Assembly: GCA_008921705.1 (NCBI GenBank)
Contig: VFFE01007085.1
Coordinates: 875,296 to 939,295 of the forward strand
Source of the DNA: Burhinus oedicnemus
Lineage: Eukaryota; Chordata; Aves; Charadriiformes; Burhinidae
Reading direction: 5' to 3'
Length of the DNA stretch: 64,000 nt
Position 1 is the first letter of the stretch; each line of letters begins with the position of its first letter. Below the pieces are notes generated by a model, which did no database searches, was not told where the DNA came from, and saw only the letters and a list, made by a program, of their open reading frames with translations. A program made the translations under genes and the position numbers. This document shows positions 38,101 to 49,949 of the stretch, piece after piece.

Positions 38101-38289
38101 CAAGCGTTTTTGGGAGTTAAGTGTGTCACATTTCATTGGTTTTGGGGATAAATCTTATTGATTTTTGCCAAGGTTAACAGACTTCTTGTTTTCAGTAAAC
38201 ACAAAACCAATACAAAATCTCTCTTGGTGGTGATACCTTCCACCTCATGAGATCTGGAAAACAGCTTGCAAGCCTCCCTCACTTAAGAG
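35111..38289. other. non-coding stretch with a purine-skewed interval
   Basis: No gene is recognised. A splice-donor-like CAGGTGAGG at about 36127-36135 follows open sequence but has no identifiable exon. A T16 run lies at 36497-36512. From about 36925 to 37520 the plus strand is strongly enriched in A and G (separate entry). Confidence 0.5.
36925..37520 (+). other. purine-rich, strand-asymmetric interval
   Basis: For about 600 bases the plus strand is dominated by GAA, GAG, AAG and AGG words with few pyrimidine runs, then returns to normal. It is not a simple repeat. It might be a decayed old repeat, a transcribed exon-like segment rich in splicing-enhancer-type words, or replication/transcription-linked skew. 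Confidence 0.4.
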
Positions 38290-38740
38290 CTATTCAGCAT
38301 GAGCACTATTAGCATCAGTGTAGAATGGCGCAAGGTGTGGAGCTTTAATAATGGCATTATAGCAGAATTTTTGGCACCAGGTTGGGCATTCACTCATAAA
38401 TGTGCTACGGCAAATGTTCACATGCAAACCTCCCCGCAGTTCGGGAGAGTAAACGCTGCTGGAAGTGCAGCAGCAGCGGGGCACGCAAGTGTTAGAATTT
38501 GCACTTGTAAGATTTATAGGGACCAACTGGTTTTTGCAGGTGTACTGCCTAACACTTGCGTGCACCCAGTTGCCGGAGCAGATAAAGTGCGAGCCGGGGC
38601 CTGGAATGCTGATGGGGGACTGGGAAGCCGGTGCCCACCCTGGGGCTGCCGCGAGAGGCCTGCCTTGGAGGGAGAGCTCTTGGCTCCCTCCGTGAAACAG
38701 ACCCTTATATGGTATCAAGTTTGGCACTCTGAAATGTAGG
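38290..38740. other. bidirectionally open, inverted-repeat-rich segment
   Basis: Open frames of 146 codons (plus, 38299-38739) and 145 codons (minus, 38727-38290) cover nearly the same DNA with codon boundaries in register. A third plus frame is open at 38465-38695. None has a known domain. The segment holds an 8-bp hairpin at 38454-38478 and a 15-bp inverted repeat at 38481-38563. It is richer in GC than its flanks. It may be an old unclassified mobile element, a non-coding RNA exon, or chance; I do not call a protein. Confidence 0.4.
38481..38563. repeat. perfect 15-bp inverted repeat with 53-nt spacer
   Basis: GCACGCAAGTGTTAG at 38481-38495 is exactly complementary to CTAACACTTGCGTGC at 38549-38563. 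A mismatch and two further pairs extend the stem outward. No target-site duplication flanks the arms. It sits two bases after a separate perfect 8-bp hairpin (38454-38461 with 38471-38478). Confidence 0.8.
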
Positions 38741-40020
38741 TATCTCTAAACACTGCACTTTCTTGAAAGGTTAGTCAGGAAAAAATGTTCACACTTAGAA
38801 AATGTAGGCATTTAAAATAGAAGCCCGATACGAGGTCTTTAGATAATGTAACTCATGTCGAGTCAGACACTTTTATGTTAATTGTCAGACATAATCTGCA
38901 GCTCTGTATTTACTACCCATCTGCTCAAAGCGTTGTACTTGCTACCAGATTTACTTGGGGAGAGGAGCAGGGAAGAACAGGAGTGGGAGAGGTGTTGGAA
39001 GGAAACAGGAGACCCTCCTGTGGCTGCTAGGACCAAAGCAACCCTTGTCACTGTGTGGAGATCCTTTCCCTCTTCAGGCCGCAGATGCATGGGAGCGTGG
39101 CTTCTTTTGAAAATCACAAGATGTAACTTTACGGATTAGGTACTGTGTGGTCCCTAATTAATTATCCTTCATTTTTTAATGTTCTCAGAAACATAGGTGA
39201 GTAAATGGATAGACACAATGATTGACGCATTTCCATTTTTGATGATGACTGCTATTAAGCATGATGCAAACTGATCGTTGCTACAACAATATTCAGAAAC
39301 AGTATTTCATTAGTTTACCTGCTGTTGACTTTGTTTGCATTTCTGTTGTGCTTTCCTAGCGATTCTTACCCGCCATAGAATGGGTAAATCACTCACTGAT
39401 TTCCCCCTCTCACGGGGAATTCATGAGCATGGCTTCCTGTTATAAATATATAATTACAAAAAGCTTCACTGACGGTTCTTAGAGCTGACCACATAATTTT
39501 ACTCCGTCTGTCAGTGCCAAACAAGCTGCATAGCACTGATAGCCTTTAGGTATCAGAATTGAAGAATTTTTGGTTAGGTACACCTTATTTCATGAGTTAT
39601 ACCTTACTGTTTCTGATAAGGCGTGTATCGAAAGTCATATGGCATAACAATGAAGAAGAAGGCAGAAATGCAATCGTTTTAGATGCCTCTCTGCAGGACT
39701 GAACAGCTGAGGACATCGGCTATAACACACTAATTCTAATAGTTCCGCATGAGAAAGAGCTACTTTAAGATCCATTGCAACCAAACCTCCATGTGGAATA
39801 TAGCTGTGAATACACGGATCCAAATCCAGGATATACAAACCCTGCTGTGTGGAATGCTTTGTCACTTGAACCTCTGTATGCTATAGATCCAGTTTGGGGG
39901 TGGAGAGGCAGGGGGGGAAATATGTTTTCTATTCATGTTCTAAATAGATACCGAGCCACTGAGAAGCTGAGCGTAATGACTCCTTTTGCAATCAGGCAAA
40001 TGATTTTGTGGCAAATCCCG
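38741..40020. other. non-coding stretch, no gene recognised
   Basis: Only short overlapping frames on both strands occur. No transposon similarity or CpG enrichment is seen. AT-rich between 39.1 and 39.7 kb. Confidence 0.55.
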
Positions 40021-40620
40021 TCCCACTCGCAGCCTGCTCTGAGCCATCTCTCACTGCCGATAGTGGGGAGGAGGCAGAGCGGGGCACGGCTGTGCCCTGG
40101 CCCCCGCGCTCCCGGCCCTCCCTCTGTGTAAACACCACGGGGTCGGAATGCCGCAGGAATTTGGGGTCGGGAGCCAGCCTGTGAGGGGAGCGGGAAGGAG
40201 CAGCTGCTTTGTGTGACGGGCTGTCATCCAGAGCTTACTTAGCTCGTTTGAAGCCAGGGAACCTTCTAAGGCTACGGAGAGGCTCCCCGGGAAGCTCGGA
40301 AGGCTCAGGAGCGAGGCTCGAGGGGAGATGCCAGGCAGCTCCTCCTCGGCGCTGCGAGCAGCCGTGGATGCCACATGTTCGCAAGCAATACGATGCCGAC
40401 ACATCTCGCCCTTGCCGTCGTGCGGGGAAAAGCAGACTCAAAACACATATGGCCTCTGTTCCTCCTTCGGAACGCAGCAATTCGCATGCAGAAGCGCCAT
40501 GTGCTGCTAAACTCATGGTAATTTAATGTTTTAAAATCAGTCTTAAAACTGTTGTAACTGTGTGGTGGGTGAAGTCCTGCTCCTCGAGTCACCGCTTAGC
40601 TCGATGCAAGGTTCCAACCT
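40021..40620. promoter_or_regulatory. second CpG-rich island, weaker; gene not identified
   Basis: CpG dinucleotides are frequent, about 30 by hand count between 40060 and 40500, against sparse CpG on either side. The sequence has mixed GC and AT words and overlapping frames of up to 118 codons on both strands, none with a motif. It could be an alternative promoter, an unmethylated regulatory island, or a GC-rich exon of an unrecognised transcript. Confidence 0.5.
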
Positions 40621-43600
40621 AGGCTTTTGTTTACACATTCACGGCCAAATCAGCTATCAGGATTGAATTAGTTTCTAGTGACCATGTTTTGCTCAGAGCA
40701 GATTGATGTACCCGCAATTCCCAGCTGTGCTCTGTGGACATCTCTATGCTGGTATTCACCAATAGGTAAGAATTGAAAATAACTTTCTACCTGGGTGCCC
40801 ATGAGGACAAGTCAGAAAGCTGGTCCATAAATCAAGTTAATACTTTCACCTTCTTTGCAGATTTATCTCATTTTAAGATATCCTGTACTGCACAGAGACT
40901 TCCTTAAATTGATCAACGAGAACATCATATTCCTTTGGGAGAGGAGCAAGTGTCTCATTGTTCCTTCACTACCTTTCTGTGTCATTTTGTGAAAATGCAG
41001 TCTTATTTCTGAGTTTCCCGAAGCTCTATCACATGCTGTTTGTCACACATTCAAACCAAAGCTATGCACCTGCAAATTCTACTTAAAAGCAATTCTAATT
41101 ACAAACAAGGAAACCCGTGTGACACACACGTTAACCCGGGAGAACCAAATTTGGCTAAATTGCACCGACCTGTCATCTTTTTGTTACCAAATATACTTTG
41201 TGCCTGAAAACAGACCTGATTGGCAGGACTCCCTAAGCACAGTGAATAACTCTTTAAATAGCCACCGATCTTCGTATCATTAGTTCCCTGTTCCGAAAAC
41301 TGAAATGCCCTTTAATTATCCAGCTGTAGGAGCATATAAGATGGTACTAAATTTTGCTTAAGTACAGACTATTGCCAAAAAGGAAGCCAAAATACATAAT
41401 TATGTTGGCATTAGCATTCTATAGCTGTGTGATATCAAACTGCACAATGGCTGGAACATTCTGTGAAGGGCAATGCTGTCTGGGTAATGTAGCAGAAACA
41501 CTTATCTAATAGCGTGCCCTCCTGTGCCCTCTGTCAGGGCGCCAGCACATTAGTCCTGTTATCAGCCTGCAAATACTGGAGGCTTCCACATCGTGGCTGC
41601 TGCCAAAAGAAACAGTATTCCCGGTTACAGGAGCAAATGTCTGTGCACATAAATGAAACCGAAGAGTAATTAGATTACAGTGTTTCCAACTGACCCCCCT
41701 GCAACAAAATATTCGGGCTCGCTAATTTACATTAATAAAGATCCCACTATTTTTACAGCGTGTTTGGTTGAGTTCACAGGTCAGGCGTTTTCCATAATAC
41801 ATTCTAAACAGACTATGTCAGTGAAGTAAAGAAGAAAAGTCGAGGTGACCTGTTGTAAAATTATCTATAAAAGCACTGTGAGTCTTTTTCTTTCCCTATA
41901 TTATGTAGTTTTTTCACATGGGATTATTATTTCATAGGTTCAGGGTTTGTTTGTTTGCTTGTTTTTGCTTCACTTGACTGTTTGAACTGAATAGGAAAAA
42001 AAATGAGAAAAAATAACAAATACCTGTCCAACCAACCAAAAACAGTATCTGTCAAAAAGGTATTTAATGTATTTAGCTCCTTCATTAGAAGCATATTGCA
42101 ATAGTCTGTTATCATGTGAGAGGCATATCTGAAACAATTTCATTCAGTACAAGAAAAATGGAACCAGACTTTTATATGGGATCTAAATCACACAGACAAA
42201 TAAACAAACAAACCAACCCCCAAACTAAAAGAAATGTCTTGCTTTAATTGTTTTTAATAAAACAAATGCCAGAATGCACTTTTCAGGAATAAATCTATCC
42301 ATTTATTGATGAGCATTCTCATTAACATTGCAGAGTAAAAAACATCTGTTCATCGGAGCCCATGTAACTGAATTCATATTAGCTTGTATAAACAATCTAT
42401 GTGCTATTAAGCCCATCGTGTTAAAAATAAATCAGTCAGTGATCAAAGAAGATAAGAGCTAAGGAGGGGCAAGTTTTATATATGGCTTAGATTTTACGTT
42501 TATAAAATTCCAAAGTATTTTCCTGAAACCTGAAATAATATTGATCCCTTCATTCTTTTGGCTCAAATTAAATGACTCTTTATAATTTGAAGAATTTATA
42601 GGTGAGGAAAAATGAAACAACCCCCTGCTATTTTACTCTTTCGGATTAAGCACTGCCATTTGTGTAGGATGTTTCTGTCCTACAAACTATTCCTGGAACT
42701 GCTATCTGGAACTGCTCATGGGAAAAACAGATTCTGCTGTGAATAAAAGCTGTCAGGTATCAATCTGCAAATTCCTGTCACTTCTCAGAGATCCTAAGGA
42801 GCACTCCATTTGGGGCAAGAAAGCTACTTGGGATATTTGATGGGTTTATTACAAAAAACCCCAGGGATTCGGTGACTAATTTATTTACAATAGTGGATTC
42901 TGCTTCTGCAATTTTACAAAAAAATGCATTCAAAAATAGACTTTGCAACTTTTTGCACACAGAGTTATGTTGTGACTTTAAAACAGTTCTTTCATAAGGT
43001 TCTGAGTGTGTCATTATTGACAATACAGGTTACCACTATTTCCTTGCATACATACGGCTTCAAACCTGCTCTTAAAATAGCGGAGAAACATACTTCTGAC
43101 TTTTTGCCCTAATCTACTACTATAGTGTGAACAAGCTGTGGGTATTGGAGAAAACCCTCTCCTTCCTTTACGATAACCTGCCTTTTTTCAGTCACAGGGA
43201 AAACTAGTAAAATGTCAAAAAGAAGTTAGTGATAGCTCTCAGACCTTGCTATATTCCAGTGGTCTGGGAAAAAAAAAAAAAAAGAAAAATTCAGTGAATT
43301 ACAGGTTAAGGGCAAACCCTTCCTTGCCTGAGTGACTTTGGGGAAAGATAGAGAAAAAAAAAAAAGAAAAGCCTATACATTTATTTGCATTTAGAAAACT
43401 ATGTACCATTAGCTCTCTTTCCTCTTCATAGAAGTAATTCATCAGCACTGGATCAGCACCCCCAGTTAATCAGCATCTCAGATGAGCATGCAAGCACCTC
43501 ACTTTCTAACAAATTTGTGTACATCACAAGGGATGATGCCTGATTTCCAGTAGTTCCTGCTCATAGTCATCTGATGTTCTAGTTCCTTAGATAAAGGCTG

Positions 43601-43984
43601 CACTGTCAGCGCAGTGCTACATTCCCTTTTCTCTTGTTTTAATTACTTCTGGCCCTTTCTATACCCACACCTCCTGCACTTGAATCTCAGGACCTCTTGC
43701 CTCTCTTGCAATACATACAACATCTTCCAATATTTCCTAAACACACCACAATATCTGCACATTTGTTCCTTGTACTGCCCAGTACAATAACTCTGGCTTG
43801 CTGGCTCTGGAAAAAGACTGCTCAGCAGAAAACTGTAGGGTTTGATAACTTTGGCTTTGGTAGGATGGCAGGCTGAAAATGCACTTTCTTTATTTTCCCC
43901 TGGCAGAATAAAGTGGCAGGGAGAAAGCTGAGGTCTTGTCAAAGATACTAGATGCAGTAAAAAATTAGCGTAGATGTCACTGAC
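40621..43984. other. repeat-poor AT-rich stretch with a candidate conserved block
   Basis: No gene and no CR1. A-runs lie at 43269-43283 and near 43355-43366. The interval 41.22-41.86 kb is listed separately as a regulatory candidate. The interval 42.24-42.46 kb (around 'ttattgatgagcattctcattaaca') is another repeat-free AT-rich block of similar character. Confidence 0.5.
41220..41860. promoter_or_regulatory. candidate conserved non-coding element, homeodomain-site rich
   Basis: Within about 640 bases there are several TAAT-core words: 'ctttaattatccagctg' (a TAATTA beside a CAGCTG E-box, near 41311-41327), 'gagtaattagattac' (near 41665-41679) and 'ctaatttacattaataaag' (near 41722-41740). There is no transposon similarity and no open frame. 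This is typical of developmental enhancers, but conservation was not tested. Confidence 0.3.
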
Positions 43985-44115
43985 AGGGGAAGTGGGAGAT
44001 TTGAGTTTAATTCCTTGTTCTGCTCCAGACATTCAGAACATTCTTCAACAAGTCATTTAACATCAGTTTCCTGTATGAAACATGAGCATAAGAACAATTT
44101 TATGCCTGCCATCCT
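43985..44115 (+). mobile_element. MIR/CORE-SINE-like relic
   Basis: The order of blocks follows a MIR-type SINE: 'gagatttgagtttaattccttgttctgctcc' (compare the tRNA B-box region followed by 'ctctgcc'), then 'caacaagtcatttaacatcagtttcctgtatgaaacatgagcataa' (compare 'caagtcatttaacctcagtttcctcatctgtaaaatg'), then 'attttatgcctgcc'. Divergence is high, as expected for an element fixed before the bird-mammal split. Confidence 0.6.
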
Positions 44116-47100
44116 GCCAGTATCACATGGCATAACGCAGTGATGACCATGGTGATGGGGGACACATCAGTGGAAATGCATGAAGGGAATGTAAGATAAG
44201 CAGATTTGTACTACAGAAGAGAAGAAAAAAGAGTGATGATTTTATCTTCTCAACAGGAACTGGATTAATACTTAGGAAAATCTATTTGCAAACAAGTAGG
44301 TGCAATCCTGTTATGTATAGACTAATGTTTTTTCTTTGCCTATGAATATTCATGCAATCAATTTTAGTTCACCTGGAGAGGTGCTTTTATTGGAACAGAG
44401 ACAGAAATTCATGCATGAAGTCAGTATGTCTGAGCGAACAATGCAAAGCCGCACTCAGGCTCTTCTCACCTGTACACTGTGTACTGCTTGGTTGCGTGAG
44501 TTAAGGATGTGGATATTCTGGGACGAGAAAAAGAGCAAGTGTGAACACCAGTGGCTTTCAAAGAACCTCAGATACATCACCCAGCACAGGCAGGAGCGGC
44601 AAAGAGAGGTGGTGTAACATAAGGACAGTGATGACATAGTAGCAAACTCCCTGTCCCAGTGACACATTTAGGGTGTTTCAGCCTCAAAAGGCAGCGCGAT
44701 CTGCCTGTAGTGCGGTACAAAACCTAGGGAGAGGGATCAGCCTCTGAGCACAGCCGAAGGGGACGTTGTGTGCCGAGGTCTTAACTGATCTTTACACTTC
44801 TGTGTCTCTGCCTGCAGGGTGAAATTGCGGCTAGCCCTGAATTATTAAAAGGCACAAGGTTCTGAATTCATCTTGTGTAATTATGGGATTATCCAGGATG
44901 CCTAAATTGGGAATGTTGCCACTTCTCACTCCTTCTGTGGGCCTCTCTGACTACAAGATAGAGACACTGTCGGTAGGCAATCTGTATACATTGCTTTCTT
45001 TGCTGTATATTGTGTGGTGCTTTTGATGGACAGCCTCTTTTCATCTCACCCTTGCACAGTCCACACTGAAGATGTCCGCTTTCATACTGTCTCTTTTTGG
45101 CTGGTTTGAAAATAATTTCTTCCAAATCTGCTTTCTTCCACACTCCCCAAATCATAGTGTTTTCTCTATGCTAACCAAAACCTGTAGTTCTTATTCCTGC
45201 AAAAACTACCTATCAGTAAATAAAATCTTGAAACAACCTCATGTTCTGCATTTTAATGTTAATTTACCTATAGAAATAACCCATCCTGTTGCGTCCTGTA
45301 TCTTACTGGTGTTTCCTCTGGTCTATTGTTTTGTCGAGCCCTACAGTTATTCCCATCGGAGACTCATTCATAAGCTCATTGAGGCAGGAATTACAGCATT
45401 TATGCATGTCACATCTTTGTTAAAATAGCTAATGATGTGACCAATCACACAGCGAGACATGGGGATGCTGCAACTGAATGGTGAAGTGAGGAAAACCACT
45501 CTGAAACCCGCATTTGCACAATAACATCCAGCTCAAATAAGTCCAGGGTTCCCCTTTGTTAAGCAATTACTACAAATCCGCAAAAATCATGATCAATGCT
45601 CGCCTATAAACAGTGAAAAGAGGCATACCTCATGACTGCTCAGAATGAATAGTCTGACCAGCTGCAATGTGAAGTGTCTAGATGGGAAATCAAAGGTAAT
45701 ATTGCAACCGTGTATAATGTCTTGAGATTTGTACTTAGAAGCTGAAATTATGCAAATTCAAATGAGAGTTAATATGCAGGTTGCAACAGTGTGGATAATC
45801 ATTATGAGCACAACTTGCCTGTGGATACAGTGGCTTCTCCATCACTGCTTGTTCTAAACTTGGCCACAGACATCTTTTTTTTGAGCAATATATCCTATAG
45901 TTCAGTCAGAAGTTATGATTAAGATAATTATGGACCATCCAATCCGTTTTATGTGGATGGTCAGACTAAATTACCATAATGGACTTTTGCAGTCTGAAAA
46001 TCCATTTTTGGAGGGTTTTTTGGAGGTTTTTTTTTTCCATTTTGTACAAAAGACAGTTGTTTCTTATCAAATAGGTGAGCCAACCAGAAATTAGAAGATT
46101 TGGAGACAAAAAACCTCATATTCTCACTACTGAGCTGTGCTCCATTTTAAAGATACATCCTTTCCATACTTAACGAAAAAAAAGATATTTTCAACAAATG
46201 GTTGTAATGGTCAAATACTTAAAAGACACTAAATAAAGAGTTTGCATGATGTTTTTGGTGGCTTCTCAAATACTACTGCCTACTGGTCTATGACTAAAGG
46301 TAATTCTCACTACTTTGTTGCATTGTGCTGATTGAGTCTTCTAAATGCACAGTGCTCCTTTCACAGTCCTTATCCTGGTTAACTGTCTTTGAGGTCATAA
46401 CATGATAATGCTTTGATTTATGTTGAAAATAAAGATTAATGTTATTGCATGCAAAAAGGACAGGGAAAAAAATTAAAAAAGCTATGTCTAAAATATCCAT
46501 CATTAGGTTCCATTGTCTAACATTATTTTTATTAAATTCATAGTGTTTGAACTAGCAGATCCTTATACTTGGCAAGAAGCAGTAACAGAAGTAACTAATT
46601 TTTGTTCAAGGACTTGAAATATATTACCAAAGCAATGAAAATAGAAAAACGGCAACAAGAGAGATACATTTCAGTGCCTCCAACCCTAGAACAGGAAGGT
46701 TTTTCCTGTAAATTGTCAGAATTTTTTTTTCAGTAACTGACATTATAATGTGTACCAATCACTGTTTCTAACACATTTTAATCATCCTTAAATTCCTACA
46801 GTTCCTTTTGTAAAACTGACATATGGAAGACAGTTTCCAATCTACATAGATTATCAGATATGCTATTCAAGTTTACAATTTTTTCTTCTTTTTGCTGGAA
46901 AGACCACGCTGACTTCTTATCTGGAGCTGATATTCAACCTTTCAAGTGTTTCCTAGTCTAAAATAATTCACACAGAAAAATTTTACACTTCCTAAATCTT
47001 GAAAGTTTCTAAGTTATACCACTACCCCAAATGATCCAATGTGTTCTGGGCTAATCAAGGCTAGTCAATGGTGCTGAAATTGGCAGCAAAAAATGCAGCA

Positions 47101-49373
47101 ACCTGAGTTTTAACTCATTTCATTAGAGATTGTTAAAGTTGACAGAACAGCCTGGCATTCAATTTAAGAGTAGTTAATTCTATATTCTGTTTAAATAATT
47201 CTGTTCTCACCACTATCTATCCTAAAATTACAAACTTTGGATAAAAACCCCCAACATTTGGACCATCTATCTTTTACATTCGTTGTAGAGTTTCTCTTCC
47301 CAGGAAGAGTATAGCAGATACCCATGACTTCACCAGCCAAAAACCTGGAACAACTTTACCAAAACAATACATTTTTTTTTTTATTAATATGGAAAAGCTG
47401 AGAGGCGTATATGACTTACAGCTGTAATGAAGTCAATCTTCATTTTAATACACACATAGTTAAAAATATTTTGTTTTTCTTAATTCTTTTGTCCATTCAA
47501 AATCCATCAGAATCAAGGAAACCTTCTGTACATAAGCAAGGACAATACCTTTTTCTCTGCTTAAAGCAGAGAAATATTGCAGAAATAAAATACTACAAGA
47601 AGAATATTTCTTGCATAGCAACTAGACCTTTCTATTAAGACATTTTTCATTGGAGTTTATTTCCCTTTTGCCTTGCAAGACATTTCAGGCCCGTTGACAC
47701 AATAGCCACTTTTCTGCTGAAAAGAAGATAGAAAAATATGTATCTATCTTCCTTAACATTTTTAAAAATAGGAGAGATTTTAAGATGAAAACAACAACAT
47801 TTGCAACTAGAATGATATGAGACTCTTCTGAAGAAGTGGATTACTGTTGTCACTGGAGTTATCCAAAGCTGTAAGCTGTACGTCTGGTGACAAATGCCTG
47901 CAGAATCATGACCTGATGTCGTATATTTCCTTCCCTTATTCAGGGAAATAGTTCTTATTAGTCACACTGAAAATCATGGACGAAAGCCTGAAGCTTTTAC
48001 TCTGTGCTTAATCAGTTGTCAGTCAGGCAAACCTCCTGGGAAGTCGATGGGAGCTTGCCTGGGAAATGACAGAGTAGGAATTTATTAAAGCCCTTAAAAT
48101 TGAAATGTATTCATAAGATTTGCAGGATCAGGCCTCTAATTTAGCATGAACTAAAAATGTTGATGAAAGTTGGTCATTCAAAAAGGCGTAGAAAGGCTGA
48201 GCCGGGGCAGGCACAATTCCAGGCAATGCCTGCCATATCTCTGGATGTTGTGGGAGTAGGGTAACGAGAAGTGACTGATGTAGCTTGACAGAAGAGTTTA
48301 AAATGACACGTTGAGCTAGATTCAGTGAAAGGGTAATGGAGAGATGGTTTTCATTTTCAGAAATTTAATGGCTATTTGACATTCTTTGTCATTAGTGATC
48401 CTGTTTAAAACTTTATTGAATAGTGATAATTTTTGTTTCCTGTTTTAACAGAACAAGAGCTACAGCCAGCAAAGCACGCCTATCAAAAACTTCTATTTCT
48501 CAGCTGAATAACTGAAAGAATGACTACTTGCATACAAAATATTCATACTTTTTCTTAACAAAGAAGTTGTGTGAGGGGAGAATAGGTCTTTTTTCACTTT
48601 CTAGGTATAAAAATAGGGGAAATGCATCTTGAAACCCGTATCTGAAGATATGTTTACTCACTACTCTACAATAGTTGAATTTGAATAGTTCTTTAAATTG
48701 CTACTTTAAAGTTATTTTTAAAAGTGAGAAGTAAATAAACATACTCTATATGCTCCTGAGGTCTTCTGTTAAAATATTTAACATATAAAAAGAAACTGTT
48801 TTCAAACAGACCTCTGAAAATCGGATAAAATATTATAAAATTCTTCCTATTTCTTCCAAAATGACAGTCGTCCCACCCAAATCTAGTAATTCCTTTTAAA
48901 AAAAGGTTCACATCCAAATTTATCCAATTTTCTGTCTCAAATCTCAATTTTAAATCAAAATTCAGGATAGTAGGTAGCAGAAAGATAAATATCTTATACA
49001 TTTTTGTTATTTCAGCTGCTACATAATTATATATTCACATACTCCCAAAGTGCTCCTTATTTATATTTTTGGTCTTTACATTTCATCTGCAGATATCTGC
49101 TGCCCTTAGGAAGTGCCAGAATATCAATTCCATTGCACACAGAACCATCGGATTCAGAAGACCACTAATGAAGTGTCTTTCATGAAGACATGAAAACCCA
49201 GTGCTTCATTCATGAATCAGATTCAGAATGGGCATATATACATGGCTTGAAGTATGAAATTAGAGTTTCAGTGAGTAACCTGAAGCCCTTTTTCAAAACA
49301 TGAAAAGACATTTTATTTGTATATTTTATAATGTTCTAGTAAAAATCTGGATATGAATTTCTTTTATATGATT
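44116..49373. other. AT-rich non-coding stretch, no gene recognised
   Basis: Open frames are short (118 codons at most, 45072-45428 plus) and without motif. A 9-bp inverted repeat GACCATCCA...TGGATGGTC lies at 45933-45962. An ancient-repeat-like patch at 48.03-48.14 kb is listed separately. The stretch 46.0-47.6 kb is especially AT-rich. Confidence 0.55.
48030..48140. repeat. possible ancient amniote repeat relic, family unassigned
   Basis: 'gggaagtcgatgggagcttgcctggga' followed by 'gcaggatcaggcctct' at 48123-48138 recalls the 'gaagtcaatgggagttttgcc...ggatcaggcc' pattern seen in old dispersed repeats of birds and reptiles. Family and ends are unknown. Confidence 0.35.
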
Positions 49374-49440
49374 TGCTGGACTAGATGATCTTAAAGGTCT
49401 TTTCCAACCTAAACAATTCTATGATTCTGTGATTCTATGG
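49374..49440 (+). mobile_element. 67-bp CR1 scrap, extreme 5' truncation
   Basis: Only the 3' terminal part of a CR1 is present: 'gctggactagatgatcttaaaggtcttttccaacctaaacaattctatgattctgtgattctatgg' in plus orientation. Bases 49377-49432 are identical to 19529-19584 of the youngest CR1, including the uncommon 'aaacaattct', so both derive from the same recently active source. The repeated ATTCTATG/ATTCTGTG tail is complete. Confidence 0.93.
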
Positions 49441-49949
49441 TTTGTGCCTTATTCATTATTCTGCAGGAAAGCTCATGATTGCAGAAATGTTAATATTGAC
49501 TTCTCTTTTCTTTTTTTCCTTGCAAAACCAATGGTGCTTTATTTGCTACAGAAAGATAAGGTTGCTCCAAACATGTAAGTTGATATTAGGAGATCTACAT
49601 GCTCTTACAAACAGAGACAAGAATAAAAGTTCAAATTTGTGCCCTATTGACACTGGCAGCGTCCTTTTAAAGCATTATTGTTTACTGATGGGTTCACGTT
49701 ATCAGGCACATTCCATTTCCATTACTTATAAATGGTACAAGGCTTATTTCATTATTTATTTATTACGATCCCATGTTGCTTTTCAAGTTAGTGTGTATCC
49801 AGGTAACTTCTGGAGTGTCATGCAAAAGGGCAGATTATCAGCTCCACTTAGCTCCCCTGTTTTCACTGAAATGCATCAAAGCCCCTCTTGGGCATACGCT
49901 TGCTGGCTGGCTGCTGGCAGGAAAGCCCTGACACTCTAAAACTTGCTTC
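49441..49949. other. unannotated stretch with a 165-codon open frame of unknown status
   Basis: A plus-strand frame (49442-49939) starts directly after the CR1 scrap and is open for 165 codons. It has a hydrophobic patch near its N-terminus (LMIAEMLILTSLFFFSL, residues 11-27) and several cysteines and tyrosines but no domain I recognise. Because it begins at a transposon border and no splice signals support it, I regard it as probably non-coding. Confidence 0.35.

Noticed and set aside
41515..41545. CTCF-like 'tgccctctgtcagggcgcc'
   Set aside because: It shares GCCCTCT with the reverse CTCF core but lacks the following TGG, so it falls short of the consensus.
49442..49939. 165-codon plus-strand open frame
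   Set aside because: It starts at the exact end of a CR1 scrap, shows no domain, and its end runs into a CpG-rich block where the minus strand is also open.
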